From positions 1-64,000 of the forward strand of contig NZ_JADPJL010000032.1 in assembly GCF_023073415.1 (NCBI RefSeq): 64,000 nucleotides of DNA, read 5' to 3'. This document shows, piece by piece, positions 50,661 to 60,133 of the stretch (within the stretch, counting starts at the first letter, position 1; the number at the start of each line of letters is the position of its first letter). The notes beneath the pieces were generated by a model. The model saw nothing but the letters and a program-made list of their open reading frames with translations, ran no database searches and was not told the origin of the DNA. The stretch is from Bradyrhizobium sp. 190 (GTDB lineage: Bacteria > Pseudomonadota > Alphaproteobacteria > Rhizobiales > Xanthobacteraceae). A program made the position numbers and the translations under genes.

Positions 50661-51731
50661 CTACGGCGTCAGCACCGCACGGCCGACCAGCTTGCCCTTC
50701 TGCAGGTCGGTCAGCGCTTCGTTCGCCTTGGCGAGCGGCATCGTCGTGACGGGAATCGGCGCGATCATCTTGTTGCGAACGAGTTCGAGCAATTCCTCGG
50801 TTTCGCGCAAATTACCGACATAGCTGCCCTGGATCGTGATCGCCTTGATCGGGATCAGCGGCAGCGCCCAGGGCGCGCCGCCGCCGAACAGGCCGACGAT
50901 GACGAGCTTGCCGCCCTTGGTCAGGCAGTCGAAGCCGAGCTGCGAGGTCTGCGCATTGCCGACGAGATCGATCACGGCGCGAATGGGTCCGCCGGCCGCC
51001 TTCGCCAGTTGCTCCAGCGCGTCCGGCGCCTTGCCGTCGACGGTGGCGAGCGCACCGGCGGCTTCAGCGGCTTCGCGCTTGCGCGCATCGATGTCGACGA
51101 CGATGGCGCCCTTGCCGCCCATCGCCTTCAACAGCGACAGCGCCATCAAGCCGAGCCCGCCGGCGCCGAAGATGACGATCGGCGAGTTGAAAGCGAATTC
51201 GACCTTCTTCAGCGCGCTGTAGGTGGTGACGCCGGAACAGGCATAGGGCGCCGCGGTGACGGGATCGAGCCCTTTCAAATTCAACAGGTACTTTGGGTTC
51301 GGCACCGTCATGTGATCGGCATAGCCGCCGTCGCAATAGACGCCGAGCGAGTTCGGCTTGACGACGCACATGTTCTCGTCGCCGTCCACACACGTCGCGC
51401 ACTTGCCGCAGCCGAGCCAGGGATAGACCAACGCGACATCGCCCACCTTGAGATCGCCCTTGTCGGCGGCGGTGACGTCGGGCCCGAACGCCACTACCTC
51501 GCCAACCGTCTCATGCCCCATCGTGCGCGGCAGCGACACGCCGCGGTCCTTCAGCGACAGCGGCTTGCGGCCATGGCCGAGATCATAGCCGCCTTCCCAG
51601 ATGTGAAGGTCGCTGTGACAGACGCCGGCCGCCTTCACCTTGATCAGCACCTGCGTGCCCGTCGGCTGCGGCGTTTCCTGATCCACCTCTTTCAGCGGTG
51701 CATTGAACTCGGCGACCTGAAAACTCTTCAT
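50661..51731 (-). CDS. Zinc-dependent alcohol dehydrogenase
   Basis: 356 aa MDR enzyme. Catalytic Cys/His in AAGVCHSDLHIWEGG (about 40), GHE in RTMGHETVGEV (about 73), structural zinc Cys in LGCGKCATCVDGDENMC (about 105-120), Rossmann motif VIFGAGGLGLMALSLL (about 182). All eight zinc ligands are present, unlike the 23-kb paralogue. ATG 51731 has GGGAGAGAAGCG upstream; an upstream extension in frame is not supported. It is downstream of the Opp genes on the same strand and may process the imported compound. Confidence 0.85.
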   Translation of the reverse strand: MKSFQVAEFNAPLKEVDQETPQPTGTQVLIKVKAAGVCHSDLHIWEGGYDLGHGRKPLSLKDRGVSLPRTMGHETVGEVVAFGPDVTAADKGDLKVGDVALVYPWLGCGKCATCVDGDENMCVVKPNSLGVYCDGGYADHMTVPNPKYLLNLKGLDPVTAAPYACSGVTTYSALKKVEFAFNSPIVIFGAGGLGLMALSLLKAMGGKGAIVVDIDARKREAAEAAGALATVDGKAPDALEQLAKAAGGPIRAVIDLVGNAQTSQLGFDCLTKGGKLVIVGLFGGGAPWALPLIPIKAITIQGSYVGNLRETEELLELVRNKMIAPIPVTTMPLAKANEALTDLQKGKLVGRAVLTP

Positions 51732-51832
51732 CGCTTCTCTCCCGTCATTCTTGTTCTTAGGCAGGCACTTCTTGCGCGGACATTGCCACGTCTGCCCAAT
51801 CGAGACAAACGCGAGCAGCGCTCTCCCGGTAT

Positions 51833-52813
51833 TCAGACCAGCGGGTGATGGCAAGCCGCGAACTGGCCCGGCGCCACGGCGCGCAGTTCCGGCATCTCAT
51901 CGCTGCATCGCTGGTCCGCACGGGGACAGCGGGTGCGAAACCGGCAGCCGGATGGCGGCGCGATCGGCGATGGTGGCTCGCCCACGGGCACGGTCTCGGT
52001 GGGCCGGACATCCGGATCGGGCACCGGAATCGCCTCGATCAGCAGCGCGGTATAGGGATGCGCCGGCCGGGCGAAGAGCTGTTCGGACGGGCCGACTTCG
52101 CAGAGCCGGCCGAGATACATCACCGCGACGCGGTCGCTGACGGCCTTTACCACCGCGAGATCGTGCGCGATGAACAGCAGCGTCAACCCGAACCGGCCCT
52201 TCATCTCTTCCAGCAGGTTGAGGATCTGCGCCCGAATGGAAACATCGAGCGCGGAGACCGGCTCGTCGCAGACGATGAACTCCGGATTGAGAATGAGCGC
52301 GCGCGCGATGCAGATGCGTTGGCATTGCCCGCCGGAGAATTCATGCGGCAGCCGCCCGACAACAAGCGTCGGATCAAGCCCGACAGCGCTGAGCACCTCG
52401 TGGACGAGCCGCTCGCGCTTCTCCGGATCCTTGACGCCCGCGATCACCAACGGCTCGGCGACGATGTCGCCGATCTTGCGGCGCGGGTTCAGCGAGGCGA
52501 TCGGGTCCTGGAAGATCAACTGCACGCGGCGGCGCATCTGGCGCAGCGCATCGCCCTGCATCGTCGTGAGATCGTGACCGTCGAACAGGACGCGCCCCGC
52601 CGTCGGCCGGCGCAACTGCAGCACCGCCCGGCCCAGCGTCGATTTTCCGCAGCCGGATTCCCCGACCAGACCGAGCGTTTCGCCGCGGGCGATCTGCAAG
52701 GACACGCCGGACACCGCATGAACGATCTTCGCGCCGACAGGATATTCGACAACGAGATTGTCGACGTCGAGCAGCGCGTCAGGTGAAATGGATGGCGCGG
52801 ATTGCAGCATCAT
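51833..52813 (-). CDS. Opp/Dpp-type ABC transporter ATPase (OppF-like)
   Basis: 326 aa. Walker A LVGESGCGKSTLGRAVL (about 50), signature EFSGGQCQRICIARAL (about 158), Walker B FIVCDEPVSALDVSIRAQIL (about 178). The C-terminal oligopeptide-transporter extension has the Cys motif SGCRFRTRCPRADQRC (about 290-305). In this group Cys may bind iron-sulfur or zinc. ATG 52813 overlaps the OppD stop by 4 nt. Last subunit gene of the importer. Hydrolyses ATP with its partner OppD. Confidence 0.88.
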   Translation of the reverse strand: MMLQSAPSISPDALLDVDNLVVEYPVGAKIVHAVSGVSLQIARGETLGLVGESGCGKSTLGRAVLQLRRPTAGRVLFDGHDLTTMQGDALRQMRRRVQLIFQDPIASLNPRRKIGDIVAEPLVIAGVKDPEKRERLVHEVLSAVGLDPTLVVGRLPHEFSGGQCQRICIARALILNPEFIVCDEPVSALDVSIRAQILNLLEEMKGRFGLTLLFIAHDLAVVKAVSDRVAVMYLGRLCEVGPSEQLFARPAHPYTALLIEAIPVPDPDVRPTETVPVGEPPSPIAPPSGCRFRTRCPRADQRCSDEMPELRAVAPGQFAACHHPLV

Positions 52814-53805
52814 ACGTTGGCATCCGCATGGGTTTCGATCGGGTGGAAGCAGGCGAACTGGTGTGCGCTCGTCTCTGCCGCTTCGAGCCCGGGTTTCTCG
52901 CGCTGGCAGCGGGACATCGCATAGCGGCAGCGTGGCGAGAACGAGCAGCCCTGCAGCGGCCGGGTCGGATCGGGCGGACGCCCCGAGATGGCCGGCAGCG
53001 GCGTATGGGGCGCGGCGTCGAGCTTGGGCAACGCCGCCAGCAGCGCTTCGGTGTAGGGCATCCGCATCTTCTTGAACAAGGCGGGCGTCGGCGCGCGTTC
53101 GACCACGCGGCCCGCATACATCACGGCAACTTCATCGGTGCGGCCGGCAACGACGCCGAGATCATGGGTGATCAGGATCATCGCCATGTGCCGTCGGCGC
53201 TGCTCGCGCGCCAGGAGATCGAGGATCTGCGCCTGGATCGTCACGTCGAGCGCGGTGGTCGGCTCGTCGGCGATCAGGAGTTTGGGCTCGCACGACAGCG
53301 CGATCGCGATCGCCACGCGCTGCCGCATCCCGCCGGAGAGCTGGTGCGGATATTGCGCCAGCCTTTGTTCGGGCGCGGGAATGCCGACCGCGGCGAGCAA
53401 TTCGACGCTGCGCCTCGTGGCGGTGGCGTCGTTGAGTTCCAGATGCTCCTGCAGCGTCTCGATCAACTGGGTGCCGATCGTGAGCACCGGGTTGAGCGAG
53501 GTCATCGGGTCCTGGAACACGACCGCCAGCGAGCGCCCGCGCAGCTTGCGCAGTTTCTCCGGCGGAAGTTGCAGGAGATCCTGCCCGTCGAACATCACGC
53601 GGCCGGACAGCTTTGCCTTCTTCGGCAGCAATTGCAGGATCGCCCGCGACAGCATGGTCTTGCCGCAACCGGATTCGCCGACGACGCCGAGCGTCTGGCC
53701 GGCGCCGACGGTGAGATCGACATGATCCACCGCGCGCAGATTGCCGCGCGGGGTTGGCAGGTCGACGACAACGTCCTCGACGGAAAGCAAGGTATTCCCG
53801 GTCAC
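52810..53805 (-). CDS. Opp/Dpp-type ABC transporter ATPase (OppD-like)
   Basis: 331 aa. Walker A VVGESGCGKTMLSRAIL (about 40), signature QLSGGMRQRVAIAIAL (about 158), Walker B LLIADEPTTALDVTIQAQIL (about 180), C-terminal CSFSPRCRYAMSRC motif. GTG 53805 overlaps the permease stop (GTGA) by 4 nt and its own stop overlaps the OppF start, so the ATPases are made in step with the permease. Confidence 0.88.
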   Translation of the reverse strand: MTGNTLLSVEDVVVDLPTPRGNLRAVDHVDLTVGAGQTLGVVGESGCGKTMLSRAILQLLPKKAKLSGRVMFDGQDLLQLPPEKLRKLRGRSLAVVFQDPMTSLNPVLTIGTQLIETLQEHLELNDATATRRSVELLAAVGIPAPEQRLAQYPHQLSGGMRQRVAIAIALSCEPKLLIADEPTTALDVTIQAQILDLLAREQRRRHMAMILITHDLGVVAGRTDEVAVMYAGRVVERAPTPALFKKMRMPYTEALLAALPKLDAAPHTPLPAISGRPPDPTRPLQGCSFSPRCRYAMSRCQREKPGLEAAETSAHQFACFHPIETHADANV

Positions 53806-54674
53806 AGCGCGCCCTGACGTGGATCGGTGAGCGCACGCAGCGTGTCGCCGACCAGATTGAAGGAAAGCACGGTGAGGAACATCGCGGCTGCCGGCAGGAA
53901 AGCGAGCCGCGGCGCCACGTCGAGACTCTCGCGCCCCTCCCCGATCATGCTGCCCCAGCTCGATATCGGCGGCGGCACGCCAAGCCCGAGGAAGGACAGC
54001 GCGCCCTCGACCACGATGGTGACAGCTACTGCGAGCAGGAAGAAGGCCAGCAGTGGCAGCGCGACATTGGGCAGCAATTCGCGCAGCAGGATGCGCGCAT
54101 GCGTCGCGCCGAGCGCCTGCGCCGCGATGACGAATTCACGCCGTGCCAGCGTCAGCGTTGCCGCCCGAGCGACCCGCATGAAGGCGGGAACACCAAGGAA
54201 GCCGAGAATGAGGGTGAGATTGAGAATCGACTGCCCGAGATAGGCGGTCACAGCCATCGCCAGGATCAAAGGCGGGAACGCCAGCAGCACATCCATGCCG
54301 CCGACGACCACCGACTCGAACCGCCCGCGAAAATAGCCCGCGAGCATGCCGAGCGCACCGCCGATGGTCAGCCCAATCACCGGTGCGCAAAGCCCGACCA
54401 CGAGCGAGATCCGCGCCCCGTAGATCAGTCGGGAAAGTTCGTCGCGGCCGAGGCCGTCGGTCCCGAGCCAGTGCTCCGCGGAGAACGGTGCGCGCCGTTC
54501 CAGCATGTCCATGTCGGTCGGGCTCGGCAGCGGCAGCACGGGCGCGAGGATTGCAACGGCAATCATGAACGTCATCCAGCCGATCGCCATCCAGAACAGC
54601 AGTCCCAGCCGGCGGCCGCGCTTTGCCGGTTCCGCTGCGACGCCTTCGTCGATCGTGAGTTCAAGCGTGGCCAT
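53802..54674 (-). CDS. Opp/Dpp-type ABC transporter permease (OppC-like)
   Basis: 290 aa with six membrane segments. The N-terminal OppC_N region is IGWMTFMIAVAILAPVLPLPSPTDMDMLERRAPFSAEHWLGTD. The EAA loop is EFVIAAQALGATHARILLRELLPN, then GALSFLGLGVPPPISSWGSMI. Start ATG 54674 overlaps the OppB gene by 14 bp. It forms the channel with OppB. Confidence 0.88.
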   Translation of the reverse strand: MATLELTIDEGVAAEPAKRGRRLGLLFWMAIGWMTFMIAVAILAPVLPLPSPTDMDMLERRAPFSAEHWLGTDGLGRDELSRLIYGARISLVVGLCAPVIGLTIGGALGMLAGYFRGRFESVVVGGMDVLLAFPPLILAMAVTAYLGQSILNLTLILGFLGVPAFMRVARAATLTLARREFVIAAQALGATHARILLRELLPNVALPLLAFFLLAVAVTIVVEGALSFLGLGVPPPISSWGSMIGEGRESLDVAPRLAFLPAAAMFLTVLSFNLVGDTLRALTDPRQGAL

Positions 54675-55611
54675 GACGGATCCTGGGATCGAGGACGGCG
54701 TAAAGCAGGTCGACAATGAAGTTCATGATGACGAAGCCGGCGGCGACCAGCAGCACCACGCCCTGCAGGATGATGAGGTCGCGGGTATAGATCGCGCCGA
54801 CCAGCAGCCGGCCGATGCCCGGCAGCGCGAAGATCGTCTCGACGATGACAGCACCGCCGATCAATCGTCCGATATTGATGCCTGTGATCGTGACCAGCGT
54901 CAGCGAAGAGGGCTTCAACGCGTGCACGAACAGGATACGCGACGCCTTCAGTCCCTTGGCCTTCGCCAGCGCGATATAGTCTTCCTGCAAGGTTGCGATC
55001 ATGTCGGAGCGGAGCACGCGCATGATCCCCGGCCATTCGGCCAGCGCCAGCGTCAGCGCGGGCAACACCATGAAGCGCAGGTTTCCGGCCGGGTCTTCGG
55101 TAAAGGGCACGTAGCCCGTCGCCGGCAACCAGCGCAGCTCCACAGCAAACAGATAGATCAGCAGGATCGCCGACAGGAATGCCGGCACCGACAGCATGGC
55201 AAACGCGCTGCCGGTCATGAAACGGTCGAACGCGCTGCCGCTGCGGGCGGCGCAGACGATCGCCAGGGGAACGCCGATGACGAGGCCCATGATCTCGGCC
55301 AGGATCATCAGTTCGAACGATACCGGCAACCGCTCGGTCACCGCTTGCAGCACGGTTTGCCCGGTGCGGAACGACCGGCCGAAATCGCCCTGCAGGATGT
55401 TGCCGAGCCAGCCGAAGTAACGGATCCAGACCGGCTGATCGAGCCCCATATCCTTGCGCAGCGCGGCGACGTTCTCCGGCGTCGCCTGATCGCCGAGGAT
55501 GGTATAGGCGAGATCGCCCGGCAACAGCGACGCGATAAAGAACGTCAACAGCGATACGGCGATCAGGACCGGTATCAGGTACAGAAGCCTACGCGCCACA
55601 AACAGCAGCAT
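54661..55611 (-). CDS. Opp/Dpp-type ABC transporter permease (OppB-like)
   Basis: 316 aa. First helix LLYLIPVLIAVSLLTFFIASLLPGD at the N-terminus, then PENVAALRKDMGLDQPVWIRYFGWL. The EAA loop is DYIALAKAKGLKASRILFVHALKP, and the end is ALPGIGRLLVGAIYTRDLIILQGVVLLVAA. Six membrane segments. It lies six bases after the binding-protein gene and overlaps the OppC gene. Confidence 0.88.
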   Translation of the reverse strand: MLLFVARRLLYLIPVLIAVSLLTFFIASLLPGDLAYTILGDQATPENVAALRKDMGLDQPVWIRYFGWLGNILQGDFGRSFRTGQTVLQAVTERLPVSFELMILAEIMGLVIGVPLAIVCAARSGSAFDRFMTGSAFAMLSVPAFLSAILLIYLFAVELRWLPATGYVPFTEDPAGNLRFMVLPALTLALAEWPGIMRVLRSDMIATLQEDYIALAKAKGLKASRILFVHALKPSSLTLVTITGINIGRLIGGAVIVETIFALPGIGRLLVGAIYTRDLIILQGVVLLVAAGFVIMNFIVDLLYAVLDPRIRHGHA

Positions 55612-55617
55612 GGAAGA

Positions 55618-57159
55618 TCATTCCAGCCAGGTGTTGGATACGTCGATCACCCCGCTGTACATTTTTGGCAAGCCCTTAAGCTTCGCGCTCGACAGCGCGT
55701 AATAGGTGTTCTGGAAAGTCCAGAACCAGATCGCTTCCTTGTTGATGATACGGCTGATAGCGCAATAGTCCTCGATGCGCTTGTTCGTATCGGCCGTGGT
55801 GCGCGCGCGCTCGAGCAGATTATCGAGTTCGGGATTGGAATAGTTGGCGAGCGCCACCGGGCTGCCGGTACGGAAGTTGGCATACATCTGCACATCGGGA
55901 TCAGCGAGATCGACGATCCGCCATGGCGTCAACTGGAACTGGCGCATGAAGGCACGCGGCGGGATGGTGGCCTGGTCGACCTGCTCTATCTCCATGTTGG
56001 CGCCAGCCCGCTTCCAGAACTGTTGCAGCACCTGACCGACGGTGCGCCCACGTGGCGTCGCCGTAACGAGCATCTTGAAATCGACGGGCTTGCCATAGTC
56101 CTTGATCAGCGCCTTGGCCTTCTCGAGGTCTTCGGGAAGCGCGCCATCGTCCTTGCATTTGACCCAGGAGCCTTCGCCGTAGGGGTTGCTGGCAGGTCTT
56201 GCGAGACCATTGGTAATTGCTTGGGACATCTTCTTGCGGTCGATCGCCATCACCAGCGCCTGGCGGACACGCACATCGTCGAACGGGGCGACCTTGGTGT
56301 TGAAGGCGTAGACCTGCGCGCCGGACCCGACATAGGTGTGCACGGTCAGCTTCGGATCCTTCTGCGCCTTCATGATGTTGTCGGCGTCGAATTCGTCGTC
56401 CCAGATGATATCGGCCTCACCGGATTGCAGGCTGGCAAAGCGCGACTGCGCGTCCGGCAGCGGCTTGAGGACGATGCGGTCGAGATAAGGACGGCCCTTG
56501 TTCCAATAGTCGGGATTTTTCTCGAGCACCATGCGGTCCCCCGCGGCCCATGACTTCAGGATATAGGGGCCGGTGCCAACCGGATTGCGGTTGTAGTCAT
56601 CGCCCTTGGTCTTCCATGCCGTCGGCGACTGCACCGAATTATTGCCGCTTGGAAAGCTCACAATTGCCGGCAAGTTCACCGATGGGTCCTTCAGATTGTA
56701 GACCACCGTCAATTCGTCGGGCGCCTCCACACTGTTGATAAAGGCAATATAAAAGGCACAGCGACACTTGTTGGCGGGATCTTTCTGCCGATCGAAATTC
56801 TCCTTGAACGCTTTGGCGTTGAATGGTGTGCCGTCGTGGAATTTAACGCCAGGTCGCAGCTTGAAGGTCCAGGTCTTGAAGTCCTCGGAAGGAGTCCAGG
56901 ACAGAGCGAGTTTCGGTTGCACAACGCCCTTGTCGTCCAGAGACGTTAGCGTATCGAAAATCGCCGCTGCTGCAGTTCCGGCCGAGGTATCGAATACACC
57001 GACCTTGAGCACATCGAAGCCGGGAATATCGAGTTCAAGGCCAAAGGTAATGCTTCCGCCCGCCTTCTGCGCGCTAGCGGGCATTGCCGACAACGCCACA
57101 CCAAATCCCGCCACAAGAAATATTCGCGCGAGCGCGCTCGAACGGATCGCCGCCTTCAT
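55618..57159 (-). CDS. Extracellular solute-binding protein, family 5 (Opp/Dpp type)
   Basis: 513 aa. Sec signal peptide, cut near residue 30 at AMPASAQ. SBP_bac_5 marks: KLALSWTPSEDFKTWTFKLRPGVKFHDGTPFNAKAFKEN, VGTGPYILKSWAAGDRMVLEKNPDYW, VRQALVMAIDRKKM. Family members carry peptides, nickel, glutathione or plant-derived compounds; the ligand cannot be told. First gene of the importer, 148 bp after the CoA-transferase gene. Confidence 0.88.
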   Translation of the reverse strand: MKAAIRSSALARIFLVAGFGVALSAMPASAQKAGGSITFGLELDIPGFDVLKVGVFDTSAGTAAAAIFDTLTSLDDKGVVQPKLALSWTPSEDFKTWTFKLRPGVKFHDGTPFNAKAFKENFDRQKDPANKCRCAFYIAFINSVEAPDELTVVYNLKDPSVNLPAIVSFPSGNNSVQSPTAWKTKGDDYNRNPVGTGPYILKSWAAGDRMVLEKNPDYWNKGRPYLDRIVLKPLPDAQSRFASLQSGEADIIWDDEFDADNIMKAQKDPKLTVHTYVGSGAQVYAFNTKVAPFDDVRVRQALVMAIDRKKMSQAITNGLARPASNPYGEGSWVKCKDDGALPEDLEKAKALIKDYGKPVDFKMLVTATPRGRTVGQVLQQFWKRAGANMEIEQVDQATIPPRAFMRQFQLTPWRIVDLADPDVQMYANFRTGSPVALANYSNPELDNLLERARTTADTNKRIEDYCAISRIINKEAIWFWTFQNTYYALSSAKLKGLPKMYSGVIDVSNTWLE

Positions 57160-57307
57160 GGATATTCCCTCCGATGTGTCATCCGTCCGGCATTCCGGAT
57201 CGTGATCGCTGCGGTAAGATTGTCTGGAATTTCCGTCGCGAGCAAGGCCGTTCGCAACCCGCGGATGAAACGCCGCAGGTTCATGTTTCGCTATGCGGAC
57301 CGTGCTG

Positions 57308-58513
57308 TCAGCCGCGTGCGACTACCTGCGCGTTGCCGGCAAAGGATGCGATTTCATCCTCCGACAGGCCAGTCTCTTTCAGATAAGCACGCGTGTGCTC
57401 GCCGAGCGTCGACATGCGCCTCGCCGCCGACACGTTGGCGCCCGACATGCGGAACGGCAGGTTGAGCACCTTGAAGGTGCCGCCGCCGTCCTCGACCTCG
57501 GCCAATGCACCGCGGTGGGCAATCTGCGGATCGCGCAGTGCCTCGGCGACGGTGCGGTAGGCCGATGAGGGAACGCCGTGCGTATTGAGAGCCGTGAGGC
57601 ATTGCCCGGTCGTGACAGTACGCGACCACGCTTCCACGCCTTCCATCAGGCTCGTCCAGTTTTCCCGCCGATCGGAATATTTCGCAAAGCGTGGATCGCT
57701 CACCCATTCGGGATGACCGATCACCTGCATCAGGCTCTGAAAAGTTTTCTCGCTGGCGATTGCCATCATCACGTAGCCGTCCGTCGTCTCGATCGGACCG
57801 AACATCGGCCGCTGCGTCGGCTTCACCTCGAATTGCGACCATTGCAGTTCGTTCAGCGTCAGGCTCAGCATGGATTCCAGCATCGAGACGTCAATATGCT
57901 GGCCCTGCCCGGTTGCTGTGCGCTGATACAGCGCCGCCGAGATGGCGCCGAACGCATAGACGCCGGTGAGCACGTCGGCGTGGTAGATCCCGCAATAGTC
58001 CGGCCGGCTTCGTCCCGGCTGGTACGCCAGATGCGCCATCTCGTAACCGGAGGCCGCGTGGATCACCGGCGCATAGGCCGGCAGTTCGGCCGACGGCCCA
58101 GTCTGGCCGTATCCCGAGATCGAGCAATAGACCAGTTTCGGGTTGACCTCATGCAGCGAGGCGTAATCGAGCTTCAATCGCCGCATCACGCCTGGACGGA
58201 AATTTTCCACCAGCACGTCCGCGGTCGCGACCAGCCGGCGGACCGCCTCCGATCCCTCAGGCGACTTCAAATCCAGGACCAGGCTGTTCTTGCCGACATT
58301 GAGCTGGCCGAAGGCGGTCGAGCAATTATTCCGCACCGGCGGGCGGGTCCGCATCGTCTCGCCTTCCTCGGTCTCGATCTTGATAACCTCCGCTCCCATA
58401 TCGGCGAGCATTCGTGTACAATGAGGTCCGGCAATCGTGGTTGAGAAATCGAGAATCCGCAGGCCCGCGAAGCTGCCTGTCAAATTCCTCTGATCATTGC
58501 CGGCTATCGTCAT
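57308..58513 (-). CDS. Class III CoA transferase (CaiB/BaiF family)
   Basis: 401 aa. N-terminus LAGLRILDFSTTIAGPHCTRMLADMGAEVIKIE is the family opening (FAGLRILDF here). The region YCGIYHADVLTGVYAFGAISAALYQR near 170-195 has the catalytic Asp (D in ADVLTG). It transfers CoA between acids, forming an acyl-CoA from an imported acid. It is upstream of the Opp importer on the same strand and may act on its cargo, which would explain the later dehydrogenases. ATG 58513. Confidence 0.85.
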   Translation of the reverse strand: MTIAGNDQRNLTGSFAGLRILDFSTTIAGPHCTRMLADMGAEVIKIETEEGETMRTRPPVRNNCSTAFGQLNVGKNSLVLDLKSPEGSEAVRRLVATADVLVENFRPGVMRRLKLDYASLHEVNPKLVYCSISGYGQTGPSAELPAYAPVIHAASGYEMAHLAYQPGRSRPDYCGIYHADVLTGVYAFGAISAALYQRTATGQGQHIDVSMLESMLSLTLNELQWSQFEVKPTQRPMFGPIETTDGYVMMAIASEKTFQSLMQVIGHPEWVSDPRFAKYSDRRENWTSLMEGVEAWSRTVTTGQCLTALNTHGVPSSAYRTVAEALRDPQIAHRGALAEVEDGGGTFKVLNLPFRMSGANVSAARRMSTLGEHTRAYLKETGLSEDEIASFAGNAQVVARG

Positions 58514-58699
58514 TGCGTGAAACTCCCCGGCCTTTTGCGGCCATTCGTTTTGGTTAGCGGGCGTGACCCTAAATTGTGCAGCGTCGACAGGAAAGTAGTT
58601 CGCTTAGGAACGACGGCCCGCAGCGCGCGTTGTAACACGTAAGGAAGTTGGACCCATTCTTGCATCAGTATCACAGTGGCTGGTACGAGGGCGTTTGCC

Positions 58700-60127
58700 T
58701 TGAAGGTCTTGTTCGTCACCACTGAAATGGATGACTTTGTCCGGGTGGGCGGTCTCGCTGCCGTTTCCGCCGCGCTGCCCCGGGCACTGCGCCGCTGGAG
58801 TGACGTCAGGATCATGCTGCCCGGTTATCGGGACATCGTCGAACAGTTCACCCACATTGAAATCGTTGGGGAATGCCCCGCCCTGGCGGAGATGCCGGCA
58901 TGCTCGCTCGGGCGGGCAGCGACCAAGGATGGCCTGCCGGTTTACGTCCTGCTCTGCCCGCAACTTTATGACCGACCGGGCAACCCCTATGGCGACGAAT
59001 CCGGGCGCGACTGGCCGGACAACGACGTCAGGTTTGGCCGCTTCGCATCCGCCGCCGCCGAACTTGCCGCGGGCACCCTGGACAAGAATTGGGCAGCAGA
59101 CCTGGTCCATGCCAACGACTGGCAGGCCGCGCTCGCGCCGGCTTATCTGGCATGGCGAGGCTCAAAGGTTCCCTCGATCCTGACCATCCACAATCTGGCA
59201 TATCAGGGGCTGTTCCCGCCGGACTCGCTGCGCCGGATCGGGGCGCCCGAAAGCTCCTTCCACATCGACGGGCTCGAGTTCTACGACCACGTGTCGTTCC
59301 TCAAGGGCGGTCTCGTTTACGCCTCGCATCTGACCACCGTCAGCGCCACCTATGCGAAGGAGATCACGACGCGCGAACTTGGCTGCGGGCTGGAAGGTCT
59401 GCTGCAGCGCCGCTCGGACGCCGCGCAACTGACCGGCATCTTGAACGGCATCGACGAAAGCTGGGATCCCAGCGCCTGCGCGCATCTGGCGCAGACCTTC
59501 GCCCCCGGCGATTGGGAAGGCAAACAGGCGAATGCCGATTACGTCCGCAAGCAGTTTGGCCTGGCGCTGTCGCGCGGTCCGCTGTTTGGGCTTGTTGCCC
59601 GCCTGGTTCACCAGAAGGGCGTCGATCTCGTCTTGTCCGCGGCCGACGAAATCATCGAGGCAGGTGGGCAGATCGTGGTGACCGGCAGCGGCGAGGCCCA
59701 GATCGAACAGGCGCTGGTCAACGCGCACCGCCGCAGGCCGGATGCGATCGGTGTCGTCATCGGCTTCAACGACGCCCAGGCGCGGCGAATTTTTGCCGGC
59801 AGCGATTTCACGCTGATGCCCTCGCGGTTCGAACCGTGCGGGTTGAGTCAGATGTATGCGCAGCGGTTCGGATCGCTGCCGATTGGTCACCAGACCGGCG
59901 GGCTGGCGGAAACCATCAAGGACGGCGAAACCGGTTTCCTGTTTCCGAAGCCGTCCGCGGAGTCCTTCCTCGGCGGCGTCAGGCGCGCCTTCGATACGTT
60001 CCGCGCCAAGGACCGCCTCGATGCGATGCGGCGCAGCGCCATGGCGCGGTCGTTTAGCTGGGATCTGTCGGCCGCCTGCTACAGCGCGCTGTATCGCAAA
60101 ACAATCGCGCCTTCCATCATCGCGTGA
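58700..60127 (+). CDS. GlgA-like starch/glycogen synthase family glycosyltransferase
   Basis: 475 aa GT5 protein. N-terminal domain LKVLFVTTEMDDFVRVGGLAAVSAALPRAL, DLVHANDWQAALAPAYL and SILTIHNLAYQGLFP; C-terminal nucleotide-sugar site LVARLVHQKGVDLVL and PSRFEPCGLSQMYAQRFG. It differs from housekeeping GlgA at sites that bind ADP-glucose: K-x-G-G-L is RVGGL (Arg15), and R-x-T-G-G-L is HQTGGL. The start TTG 58700 matches the family and has GAGG about 8 nt upstream; GTG 58676 is the alternative. No glgB or glgC lies nearby, so a different donor or acceptor is possible. Confidence 0.8.
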   Translation: MKVLFVTTEMDDFVRVGGLAAVSAALPRALRRWSDVRIMLPGYRDIVEQFTHIEIVGECPALAEMPACSLGRAATKDGLPVYVLLCPQLYDRPGNPYGDESGRDWPDNDVRFGRFASAAAELAAGTLDKNWAADLVHANDWQAALAPAYLAWRGSKVPSILTIHNLAYQGLFPPDSLRRIGAPESSFHIDGLEFYDHVSFLKGGLVYASHLTTVSATYAKEITTRELGCGLEGLLQRRSDAAQLTGILNGIDESWDPSACAHLAQTFAPGDWEGKQANADYVRKQFGLALSRGPLFGLVARLVHQKGVDLVLSAADEIIEAGGQIVVTGSGEAQIEQALVNAHRRRPDAIGVVIGFNDAQARRIFAGSDFTLMPSRFEPCGLSQMYAQRFGSLPIGHQTGGLAETIKDGETGFLFPKPSAESFLGGVRRAFDTFRAKDRLDAMRRSAMARSFSWDLSAACYSALYRKTIAPSIIA

Positions 60128-60133
60128 CTCCGG

